From: Jejuia sp040720935
GTDB lineage: Bacteria; Bacteroidota; Bacteroidia; Flavobacteriales; Flavobacteriaceae
DNA: 64,000 nt
Direction of reading: 5' to 3'
Assembly: GCF_040720935.1 (NCBI RefSeq)
Contig: NZ_JBFDAE010000016.1
Coordinates: 38,889-102,888 of the forward strand
Part shown: positions 1 through 7,850 of the stretch, piece after piece
Layout: every line of letters starts with the position of its first letter
Numbering within the stretch: the first letter of the stretch is position 1
The notes under the pieces: generated by a model
The model's input: the letters and a program-made list of their open reading frames with translations, nothing else
Told to the model about the DNA's origin: nothing
The model's database searches: none
Position numbers and translations under genes: made by a program

Positions 1-51
1 TTCGCCGTAAGTTGTTAGATTAAATAGTTTTCCGAAGGAATTTCCAGCCAT
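1..51 (-). CDS. aroC: chorismate synthase, N-terminal fragment (cut by window edge)
   Basis: The minus strand from 51 down to 1 reads ATG followed by codons for M-A-G-N-S-F-G-K-L-F-N-L-T-T-Y-G-E. This is the characteristic start of chorismate synthase, which makes chorismate from EPSP in the last shikimate-pathway step. Only 17 codons lie in the window. A weak -7-like octamer, TATTTTAG, lies on the minus strand at 74-67. The identification rests on this short but distinctive N-terminus. aroE, of the same pathway, lies 14 kb away and is not linked. Confidence 0.8.
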   Translation of the reverse strand, partial: MAGNSFGKLFNLTTYGE

Positions 52-119
52 GTTTTTAATTTTTTGCTAAAATAAACTATCGGCTTGAATTACGCTAATT
101 TTGGATGAATTCTAAAGAG

Positions 120-930
120 ATCTCTAAAATTTTTCTCGCAAAGTCGCGAAGGCGCAAAGAGTTTTTGAGGTTAAATGTAACCTTAGAATATTCAGGACAT
201 TTAAGAAAAACTTAAAATAGTTGGAATTGTTTAAGTTTTAGTTCAAACTGCGACTGCGACTGCGACTGCGACTGTTTACTGTTTACTGCGACTGCCCACT
301 GAATGCTGAAAAATTTTCTCGCAAAGTCGCGAAGGCGCAAAGAGATCTTGAGGTTAAACGTTACAGCAGAAAAAGAAGTGGATTTAGTTAGCTTGTAAAT
401 ATGTAAACAACTGACTGAAACTGTTTACTGTTTACTGCGACTGCCCACTGAATACTGAAAAATTTTCTCGCAAAGTCGCGAAGGCGCAAAGAGATCTTGA
501 GGTTAAATGTTACGGCAGAAAAAGAAGTGGATTTAGTTAGCTTGTAAATATGTAAATAACTGACTGAAACTGTTTACTGTTTACTGCGACTGCCCACTGA
601 ATGCTGAAAAAAAAATTCTCGCAAAGTCGCGAAGGCGCAAAGAGTTTTTGAGGTTAAATGTTACGGCAGAAAAAGAAGTGGATTTAGTTAGCTTGTAAAT
701 ATGTAAATAACTGACTGAAACTGCTTAATGTTTACTGCGACTGCCTACTGCCTACTTTTTACTGTTTACTGCGACTGCCTACTGAATACTGAAAACTTTT
801 CTCGCAAAGTCGCGAAGGCGCAAAGAGATCTTGAGGTTAAATGTTACGGCAGAAAAAGAAGTGGATTTAGTAAGCTTGTAAATATGTAAATAACTGACTG
901 AAACTGCTTAATGTTTACTGCGACTGCCTA
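120..930. repeat. degenerate ~150-bp tandem repeat array (five cores)
   Basis: Five copies of a 27-bp core containing CGCAAAGTCGCGAAGGCG occur at 135-161, 318-344, 467-493, 618-644 and 801-827, with periods of 183, 149, 151 and 183 bp. Each core is followed by a partly conserved stretch containing AGAAAAAGAAGTGGATTTAG, and then by a run of ACTG tetramers spaced about 6-7 nt apart. A hexamer array of GCGACT (four copies) lies near 250-273. The first copy is the most diverged. The array fills the space between aroC and the FAD/Fe-S oxidase and no gene is visible in it. Confidence 0.9.
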
Positions 931-3852
931 CTGAACAAGCGCTTCCCTCAAAATAGTCACAGGATGCTTCGCTTCCCTATCCGTTCCGTCTTTTATTTGA
1001 TGTCTGCAACTCGTTCCGTTTGCTGCAATAACTGTTTCCAATGAAGCTTTTCGAACTGCTGGAAACAAGGTTTGCTCGCCTATTTGCATGCTGATTTCGT
1101 AATGCTCCTTTTCGTAACCAAAGCTCCCTGCCATACCACAACAGCCACTTGGAATAATGGTCACTTTATAATTCTTAGGCAAATTTAAAACTGAAAAACT
1201 TGAAAGTTGATTTTGCATTGCTTTTTGATGGCAATGGCCGTGGAATTTGATTTCTTTCGATTCTAAAGTGAATTGCTCTGGTTTTATGTTGCCTATTGCT
1301 ATTTCATTTTGAATAAATTCTTCAATTAAATAAGTGTGTTCAGATATTGCTTCCGCAGCAGTTTTATCGTCCGCTAATTTTAAATACTCGTCTTTAAACG
1401 TTAAAATTGCTGAAGGTTCAATTCCTATTAATGGCGTTGCTTCTGAAATCTTATTTTTGAATATTGAAACATTTTTATTCGCTAATTCTTTTGCTTGTTC
1501 TAGCAATCCTTTTGATAAAAATGTGCGACCTGATTCTGAGTTTTCTATAATTTCAACAGAATAATTTAAACTTTTCAAAAGTTCTAAAGAATCAATTCCA
1601 ATAGGAGTATCTAAATAATTTGTAAACTCATCATTAAATAAATAAACGGTTTTAATATAATTTCCTCTATTTCTAATTAATTTGAAATTCTGATAATACT
1701 CATTTAAATTTTTATTTGAAATCAAAGGCAAGCTTCTTTCTTTCGCAATTCCAAGTGATTTTTTTAAAATTGAAGTCGTTAATCCGTTCGAAAACATGAA
1801 ATTGGCCAACCTCGAAAATTTACTTCCAATAATGTTTAATTTATTGTTATAAGCAAATAATTTAGTACGCAAAGAAAAGCCATTTTCTTTTTGATATTGG
1901 TATTGAAATTCAGCTTTTAAACTCGCCACATCTACACTACTCGGGCATTCGCTTGAACATGCTTTACAGCTCAAACATAAATCGAACACTTCTTTTAATT
2001 CTTTATGATTGAATTTATTTGATTTATCAGAATTGGTCAAAAACTCACGTAAGGCATTGGCTCTTGCTCGAGTTGTATCTTTTTCGTTTCTAGTAGCGCG
2101 ATAACTTGGACACATGGTACCTCCGAATTCTGGTAATTTTCTACAATCACCAGAACCGTTGCACTTTTCTGTTTCCCGTAAAATACCCTGTGATTTTGAA
2201 AAATCCAATAGGGTTTCAATTTGTGGTTCTACCCTATCTTCTTTATAGCGCAACGATTTATCCATAGGTAAAGCATCCACGATCTTACCAGGATTAAAAA
2301 TATTATCAGCATCAAAAGCGTGTTTTATGCGTCTTAATAATTGATAATTCTTATCGCCAATCATTAATGGAATAAATTCGGCGCGTACAATGCCGTCGCC
2401 ATGTTCTCCACTAAAAGAGCCATTGTATTTCTTTACTAAGTGTGCTACATCGGTCGTTATTTTTCTAAATAACACGACGTCCTCTTTCTGTTTTAAATCC
2501 AAAATAGGCCGTAAATGAATTTCCCCTGCCCCTGCATGGGCATAATAGACCGCATTTTGATTGTATGCAGCCATTAATTTTGTAAACTCTGAAATATAAC
2601 TTGCCAAATCATCCAGCACCACAGCGGTATCTTCAATACAAGCAACTGCTTTTTTATCGCCTATCATATTTCCTAATAAGCCTAAACCCGCACTTCTTAA
2701 ATTGTTTGCTTTATCAATATCGTTCCCGACAAGAACTGGTGTTGCATAACTTAAATTTGATTTCTGTAAGGTCCTAATTAGCGCATCTGTTTGTGCTTTG
2801 GCATCTTCAAGTGTTTTAGATTTTACTTCACACATTAAAATAGCCATAGGATCTTTAACTAAAAAACGCCTGTTTTCTTGCTGTGTCTTATTGCGTTTTG
2901 TACAATCTAAAATGGTTTTATCCATCATTTCACAGGTGTACAACTTATGTTTCATAACTGGAACTACTGCTTTTAAACAGTTTTCTATACTGTCAAAATG
3001 TGCAGCTACCATCATACTATATTCTGGTGCTATTGCGTCTAACTTCAGCGTGATTTCCGTGGTAAATGCCAATGTGCCTTCACTACCAGATAACAATTTA
3101 CACATGTTGAATTTTTCAGAACTATCTGAAAAAATGTCAGATTTAATCAATTCGTCAATAGCATAGCCCGTATTTCTTCTATGAATTTCTGGTTTAGGAA
3201 AATTATCTTTTATTTCATTTTGAACTGACTCAGGCTTTAATTCCTCGTACAAAGTTTTATAAATTCTACCTTCTAGAGCACTTTCCTTTGTTTTTTGAAT
3301 GAAGGTTTCGGAAGACATACTTCCAAAAGTAGCTTCACTCCCATCACTTAAAATCGTTCTTAACCCTAAAACCTTATCTCGCGTAACACCATATCGAATT
3401 GAAGTTGTTCCTGAAGAGTTATTACCAACCATCCCACCAATCATACAGCGGTTTGAAGTAGAAGTATTAGGTCCAAAAAACAAACCGTAAGGCTTCAAAT
3501 AGTTATTTAACTCGTCCCGGACCACTCCAGGTTGCACTGTTACCGTTTTCTCGTTTTGATTAAAATTTAAAATTTTTGTAAAATATTTTGAAACATCAAC
3601 AACAATACCTTCTCCAACACATTGTCCTGCCAAAGAAGTTCCAGCAGTTCTTGGAATTAATGACGTTTTATGTGCCTTAGCATATCTTATAAGTTCCTTT
3701 AAATCTTGACTATTTTTTGGGTATGCAACAGCCAATGGTAGAATTCTATATACAGAAGCATCTGTGGCATATAATGATTTCATTAAATCATCATAAAACA
3801 ATTCTCCTGACAACTCTGACTTTAAGACACTTAGATACTTATTTGTTTGCAT
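928..3852 (-). CDS. FAD-binding and 4Fe-4S oxidoreductase (GlcD/DLD plus CCG type)
   Basis: This is a single-chain flavin and iron-sulfur dehydrogenase of about 974 residues, of the kind that oxidises D-lactate, glycolate or another 2-hydroxy acid. The order is an FAD_binding_4 domain (R-T-A-G-T-S near residue 71), FAD-oxidase C domain, a ferredoxin-like region with CNGSGDC (near 562) and CLSCKACSSECP (near 623), and a C-terminal cysteine-rich CCG domain with HGHCHQK and PSGCCGMAGS (about 872 and 899). I chose the ATG at 3852. The in-frame upstream starts are ATG 3858 and TTG 3867. The stop codon at 928-930 lies inside the tail of the flanking repeat array. The substrate cannot be read from the sequence. 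Confidence 0.85.
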   Translation of the reverse strand: MQTNKYLSVLKSELSGELFYDDLMKSLYATDASVYRILPLAVAYPKNSQDLKELIRYAKAHKTSLIPRTAGTSLAGQCVGEGIVVDVSKYFTKILNFNQNEKTVTVQPGVVRDELNNYLKPYGLFFGPNTSTSNRCMIGGMVGNNSSGTTSIRYGVTRDKVLGLRTILSDGSEATFGSMSSETFIQKTKESALEGRIYKTLYEELKPESVQNEIKDNFPKPEIHRRNTGYAIDELIKSDIFSDSSEKFNMCKLLSGSEGTLAFTTEITLKLDAIAPEYSMMVAAHFDSIENCLKAVVPVMKHKLYTCEMMDKTILDCTKRNKTQQENRRFLVKDPMAILMCEVKSKTLEDAKAQTDALIRTLQKSNLSYATPVLVGNDIDKANNLRSAGLGLLGNMIGDKKAVACIEDTAVVLDDLASYISEFTKLMAAYNQNAVYYAHAGAGEIHLRPILDLKQKEDVVLFRKITTDVAHLVKKYNGSFSGEHGDGIVRAEFIPLMIGDKNYQLLRRIKHAFDADNIFNPGKIVDALPMDKSLRYKEDRVEPQIETLLDFSKSQGILRETEKCNGSGDCRKLPEFGGTMCPSYRATRNEKDTTRARANALREFLTNSDKSNKFNHKELKEVFDLCLSCKACSSECPSSVDVASLKAEFQYQYQKENGFSLRTKLFAYNNKLNIIGSKFSRLANFMFSNGLTTSILKKSLGIAKERSLPLISNKNLNEYYQNFKLIRNRGNYIKTVYLFNDEFTNYLDTPIGIDSLELLKSLNYSVEIIENSESGRTFLSKGLLEQAKELANKNVSIFKNKISEATPLIGIEPSAILTFKDEYLKLADDKTAAEAISEHTYLIEEFIQNEIAIGNIKPEQFTLESKEIKFHGHCHQKAMQNQLSSFSVLNLPKNYKVTIIPSGCCGMAGSFGYEKEHYEISMQIGEQTLFPAVRKASLETVIAANGTSCRHQIKDGTDREAKHPVTILREALVQ

Positions 3853-3899
3853 TGACATCAAATTCAATTAAAGGCTAAATATAAATACATTTTTGGCGT

Positions 3900-3907
3900 T
3901 ATTTTTG
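3900..3907 (+). promoter_or_regulatory. -7 box TATTTTTG upstream of the barrel-protein gene
   Basis: TATTTTTG matches the Bacteroidota -7 consensus TAnnTTTG. It would give a leader of about 80 nt before the ATG at 3990. No convincing -33 TTTG was confirmed. Confidence 0.4.
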
Positions 3908-3989
3908 CAAAGTTATTCAGAATAATAAACATGGTCTTTTTAAACAAATAGACCGTATATATGAATTGAAACTAAAAATTTAAAAACTT

Positions 3990-4481
3990 ATGAAAAAATT
4001 ATTTTTATTGGCAATTGCCGTAGTCGGTTTTTCTTTCACCTCTAATGCCCAAGATATTTCCGAGAATGCAATCGGGCTTCGTTTAGGCGACAGCGACGGG
4101 TTTGGTGCTGAAGTATCTTACCAACGTGCGTTAGGCGCAAACAATCGTTTAGAATTAGATTTAGGCTGGAGAAATGGAAACAACTACGATGGCTTCAAAC
4201 TTGCTGGCTTATACCAATGGGTATGGGATTTAGATGGCGGTTTTAACTGGTATGCTGGTGTTGGTGGCGGATTAGGATCTTTTAGTTTTAACAACCCCGG
4301 CGGAAAAGATATCTCTGATACTTTCGTATTCGTCGCTGGTGATGTGGGGATTGAGTACAACTTTGATATCCCATTATTATTGTCATTGGATTTTAGACCA
4401 GAAATTGGTTTTGGTGATGACACCTTTAATAATAATGATTTAGATTTTGATATCGCTTTAGGCATTCGTTACCAATTTTAA
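3990..4481 (+). CDS. secreted outer-membrane beta-barrel-like protein
   Basis: A 163-residue protein with a clear Sec signal peptide (M-K-K-L-F-L-L-A-I-A-V-V-G-F, cleavage after S-N-A-Q). The mature part has alternating hydrophobic and polar strands rich in Gly and aromatic residues. It ends in Tyr-Gln-Phe, and a C-terminal aromatic residue is typical of outer-membrane barrels. The size suits an eight-stranded barrel of the porin or OmpW-like kind. A strong terminator follows, and the gene appears to be transcribed alone. Ligand and function are unknown. Confidence 0.7.
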   Translation: MKKLFLLAIAVVGFSFTSNAQDISENAIGLRLGDSDGFGAEVSYQRALGANNRLELDLGWRNGNNYDGFKLAGLYQWVWDLDGGFNWYAGVGGGLGSFSFNNPGGKDISDTFVFVAGDVGIEYNFDIPLLLSLDFRPEIGFGDDTFNNNDLDFDIALGIRYQF

Positions 4482-4506
4482 CCAAGCATTTTTCATTATA
4501 ATATCG

Positions 4507-4535
4507 AAGCACCCTTTTTTGGGTGCTTTTCTTTT
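4507..4535 (+). terminator. rho-independent terminator after the barrel-protein gene
   Basis: Stem AAGCACCC/GGGTGCTT with a six-T loop (4507-4528), followed by TTTTCTTTTT. It lies 26 bp after the stop codon. Confidence 0.85.
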
Positions 4536-4571
4536 TACCAATAATTTGTTTTTAAAAACTGCTTAATAATA

Positions 4572-4579
4572 TATCTTTG
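4572..4579 (+). promoter_or_regulatory. -7 box TATCTTTG for the Gfo/Idh/MocA gene
   Basis: Perfect TAnnTTTG octamer 21 nt before the ATG at 4601. A TTTG at 4545-4548 could be the -33 element, though the 23-nt gap is a little wide. Confidence 0.6.
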
Positions 4580-4600
4580 AAATTGTATTAATAATCAAGT

Positions 4601-5581
4601 ATGAAGAAAATTATGAAATGGGGTTTTATAGGTTGTGGTAGCGTTACTGAGGTAAAAAGCGGTCCCGCATACCACCAACAAACTGAAGGTTTTGAAGTAG
4701 TTGCAGTTATGCGCCGCGATTTAGACAAAGCAAAAGATTATGCTGCACGTCATAATATTTCAGCATATTATAACGATGCAGATGCGTTAATTAATGACGA
4801 AAATGTTGAGGCCGTTTATATAGCGACACCTCCCGATAGCCATAAAGAATATGCCTTAAAAATTGCGGAAGCAGGAAAAATTTGTTGCATTGAAAAACCA
4901 TTAACACCTAGTTATAAAGACAGTTTAGAGATTCAAAATGTATTTGAATCTAAAAACCTTCCGTTGTTTGTTGCTTATTATCGTCGCTCTTTACCTCGTT
5001 TTTTAAAAGTGAAGTCTTGGATTGATAATGGTACTATTGGAGAAATTCGACACATTAATTGGTCATTTTGCAAACCACCAAACGCTATGGACTTAGCGAA
5101 AACCTATAATTGGAGAACGGATTCTAAAATTGCTCCCGGAGGGTATTTTGATGATTTAGCTAGCCATGGTCTGGACTTATTTGCATTCTTGTTAGGTGAT
5201 TTTGAAGATGCTCAAGGGATTTGTAAAAACCAGCAAAACCTTTATGATGCTCATGATGCGATTACTGGGTCTTGGGTTCATAAACATAAAATAACTGGTT
5301 CTGGAAGTTGGAATTTTGGAAGTCATAACCATATGGATGATGTTACTATCATTGGTAGTAAAGGACAAATTCGTTTTTCTGTATTTTTAGAAAACCCTGT
5401 TTATTTAAAGACTGAAAATACCGAAGAAGAACTTTTTATTGAGAACCCAAAACACATTCAATTGTATCATGTAAACGGTATGCGTGATGAATTACTTTTT
5501 AACAATTCCAAACATCCATCAACTGGAAAAACCGCTACACATACCAGTTGGGTTATGGATAAAATTCTTGGAAAACTATAA
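4601..5581 (+). CDS. Gfo/Idh/MocA family NAD(P)-dependent oxidoreductase
   Basis: This 326-residue protein has an N-terminal Rossmann fold with the dinucleotide motif G-F-I-G-C-G-S-V near residue 6 and the family's E-K-P-L motif near residue 100. The C-terminal half is the usual GFO/IDH/MocA beta-sheet domain. Such enzymes oxidise or epimerise sugars and inositols, but the substrate is not evident here. It is followed by two ThuA-like lipoproteins on the same strand (67-bp gap, then 11 bp). This pairing is common in sugar-catabolic loci, so a role in periplasmic or cytoplasmic sugar processing is inferred. An in-frame ATG at 4613 is an alternative start. Confidence 0.85.
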   Translation: MKKIMKWGFIGCGSVTEVKSGPAYHQQTEGFEVVAVMRRDLDKAKDYAARHNISAYYNDADALINDENVEAVYIATPPDSHKEYALKIAEAGKICCIEKPLTPSYKDSLEIQNVFESKNLPLFVAYYRRSLPRFLKVKSWIDNGTIGEIRHINWSFCKPPNAMDLAKTYNWRTDSKIAPGGYFDDLASHGLDLFAFLLGDFEDAQGICKNQQNLYDAHDAITGSWVHKHKITGSGSWNFGSHNHMDDVTIIGSKGQIRFSVFLENPVYLKTENTEEELFIENPKHIQLYHVNGMRDELLFNNSKHPSTGKTATHTSWVMDKILGKL

Positions 5582-5648
5582 CCTCAACCTAATTTTTTCC
5601 TAAGACTGAGATTCATTTTTAATATCTTCACAGAACTAAATTCACACT

Positions 5649-6698
5649 ATGAAACTTCGATATTTTTTAACCTTTCTTTTAGGAATAACACTTTTATCCA
5701 GTTGTAAATCAAAATCATCTGAAACTAAAGAAAAGCTCAAAGTTTTAATTGTAGATGGCGAAAACAATCATGGTATTTGGCCAAAGAGTACGTTTATGAT
5801 GAAGGACTTTTTGGAACAAACAGGATTATTTGATGTTGAAATAGCCAGAAAAAAATATACTTGGATTGGGCCACATTATAATAAAGTTGAAGGTATTGAA
5901 GACATTAATGAATTGTTGATGCTCTATCCTTTAAATGACGGTGTTTCCAGAACACCTGTAGATTCCACAAAATTCGATCCCGATTTTAATCCAGATTTTA
6001 AAAAATATGATTTGGTGGTGAATAATTTAGGTTGGAAATCTTCTGAATGGCCAGAAGCAACAAAACAAAATTTTGAAGACTATATGAAGAATGGGGGTGG
6101 TTTGGTTATAGTCCATGCCGCAAATAATGCATGGGGAGATTGGGACGCATACAATAAAATGATTGGTCTTGGCGCTTGGGGCGGTAGAGATGCAGAAACG
6201 GGGCCTTATGTTTTTTATAATGAAAACAATGAAATTGAGCGAGATCCTTCAGAAGGTATTTGTGCTTCCCATGGCAAACAATACGAATTTCAAATTCAAA
6301 CTAGAGCTTCAGAACATCCTATTATGAAAGGTTTACCAAAGCTATGGCTTCATACAAAAGATGAACTTTACGACCGCATGAGAGGTCCAGGAGAAAACAT
6401 GACAATTCTAGCCACAGCCTACTCTGACATTGAAGGCAATGCGCCACCATGGAAAAAAGACGTAAAAGGAACTGGAAGACATGAACCAATGTTGATTGCT
6501 GTTGAGTACGGAAAAGGTCGTGTGTTTCATTCAGCCTTAGGACATATGGATTATTCTATGGAATGTATTGGTTTTATAACGACATTTCAGCGTGGTGCAG
6601 AATGGGCAGCTACTGGAAACGTTACACAATCTATTCCTGAAAACTTTCCAACCGCTGATACATCCTGTGCTATAAACTGGACATTAAAAACTGAATAG
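5649..6698 (+). CDS. ThuA-like domain lipoprotein, copy 1
   Basis: This 349-residue protein starts with a lipoprotein signal (L-L-S-S-C, lipobox Cys near residue 19), so it should be membrane anchored and exposed outside the inner membrane. The body is a ThuA-like (trehalose utilisation, glutamine-amidotransferase-like) fold with V-L-I-V-D-G-E-N-N-H near the start, G-G-G-L-V-I-V-H-A-A in the middle and G-R-V-F-H-S near the end. The biochemical role of ThuA proteins is poorly defined. The next gene is a close paralogue, and the Gfo/Idh/MocA gene upstream suggests a shared sugar pathway. Confidence 0.8.
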   Translation: MKLRYFLTFLLGITLLSSCKSKSSETKEKLKVLIVDGENNHGIWPKSTFMMKDFLEQTGLFDVEIARKKYTWIGPHYNKVEGIEDINELLMLYPLNDGVSRTPVDSTKFDPDFNPDFKKYDLVVNNLGWKSSEWPEATKQNFEDYMKNGGGLVIVHAANNAWGDWDAYNKMIGLGAWGGRDAETGPYVFYNENNEIERDPSEGICASHGKQYEFQIQTRASEHPIMKGLPKLWLHTKDELYDRMRGPGENMTILATAYSDIEGNAPPWKKDVKGTGRHEPMLIAVEYGKGRVFHSALGHMDYSMECIGFITTFQRGAEWAATGNVTQSIPENFPTADTSCAINWTLKTE

Positions 6699-6709
6699 GA
6701 GAAATTCAT

Positions 6710-7702
6710 ATGAAACTAAAAATAGCACTTTTAATAGGTTGGACTGTTTTAATAAACAGTTGCAAATCTCAAACAAATTCTACAAGCAAAGTCACTAAAA
6801 CACAACTCAGGGTGCTGATAATGGACGGTGAAAACAATCATGCCATTTGGCCAAAAACCACAGTAATGCTTCAAGATTATTTAGAAGAAACTGGGCTTTT
6901 TAAAGTTGACATTACCAGGAAAGCATATACTTGGAAAGGAGAAAAACTTATTGAAAAATTTCCGTTAACACCACCTATTAAAACAACTCCAGTTAAAGAG
7001 CCAAAATACGACCCAAATTTTAAACCAGATTTTAGCAACTATGATTTGGTGGTTTCCAACTTAGGTTGGAAAGCCTCTGATTTACCAGATGAAACCAAAG
7101 CTAGTTTTGAAAATTACATGGCCAATGGTGGCGGATTAGTTGTAATTCACGCAGCAGATAACGCTTGGGGAGACTGGGATGAATTTAATAAAATGATCGG
7201 TCTAGGTGGCTGGGGCGGTAGAAACGAAATAACTGGGCCTTATGTGTTTTATAACGATCAAAATGAAGTTGAACGTGACCCATCAAAAGGTAATTGTGGA
7301 CAACACGGAAAACAGTCTGAATTTATTTTAACCACACGAGTTCCCGAACACCCAATTATGAAAGGCTTACCTAAGGAATGGCTGCACGCAAAAGATGAAT
7401 TGTATGAAAAACTAAGAGGTCCTGCTGAAAATATGACCATTCTTGCGACAGCATATTCAGATAAAAAAAACGATAAAAACCGCACAGGAAGACACGAGCC
7501 AATGTTAATGACCATTAATTACAAAAAAGGTCGCGTGTTTCATACAACGTTGGGACACATGGACTATTCCATGGAATGTGTTGGTTTTATAACTACTTTT
7601 CAACGCGGTTCAGAATGGGCAGCTACAGGTAATGTAACGCAAAAAGTGCCTCAAGACTTTCCAAATTCAGACAAAATTAGTGTTCGGAAATGGTTGCCTT
7701 AA
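6710..7702 (+). CDS. ThuA-like domain lipoprotein, copy 2
   Basis: This 330-residue protein has a lipobox (L-I-N-S-C, Cys near residue 18) and the same ThuA-like core as its neighbour, including M-D-G-E-N-N-H-A-I-W-P-K, G-G-G-L-V-V-I-H-A-A and G-R-V-F-H-T-T. It lies 11 bp after copy 1, with AGGAG upstream of the ATG, and is surely cotranscribed. It lacks about 20 residues between the first two blocks that copy 1 has. The two are a tandem duplication that has since diverged. Function is inferred only at family level. Confidence 0.8.
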   Translation: MKLKIALLIGWTVLINSCKSQTNSTSKVTKTQLRVLIMDGENNHAIWPKTTVMLQDYLEETGLFKVDITRKAYTWKGEKLIEKFPLTPPIKTTPVKEPKYDPNFKPDFSNYDLVVSNLGWKASDLPDETKASFENYMANGGGLVVIHAADNAWGDWDEFNKMIGLGGWGGRNEITGPYVFYNDQNEVERDPSKGNCGQHGKQSEFILTTRVPEHPIMKGLPKEWLHAKDELYEKLRGPAENMTILATAYSDKKNDKNRTGRHEPMLMTINYKKGRVFHTTLGHMDYSMECVGFITTFQRGSEWAATGNVTQKVPQDFPNSDKISVRKWLP

Positions 7703-7749
7703 GAAAATAAATTAAAAAAGACTTGAAGTAAACTTCTAATAAATATTAA

Positions 7750-7787
7750 AAACGCTTGTGCTGCAACTTCAGGTGAAGCGTTTTTTT
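7750..7787 (+). terminator. probable terminator after the ThuA pair
   Basis: Stem AAACGCTT (7750-7757) with AAGCGTTT (7776-7783), an 18-nt loop, and a run of seven T to 7787. Confidence 0.6.
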
Positions 7788-7824
7788 GTTCTACTCATTT
7801 ATACTTATACATCATATTAATCGT

Positions 7825-7832
7825 TATTTTTG
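7825..7832 (+). promoter_or_regulatory. -7 box TATTTTTG for the OstA-like gene
   Basis: TAnnTTTG match whose end is 18 nt before the predicted TTG start at 7851. The short distance supports that start codon. Confidence 0.55.
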
Positions 7833-7850
7833 CGATAAACATTTTCAGAT

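Noticed and set aside
120..930. Possible CRISPR array (regularly spaced repeats)
   Set aside because: The intervals are themselves largely repeated, about 120-155 bp long, and there are no cas genes. It is a tandem repeat.
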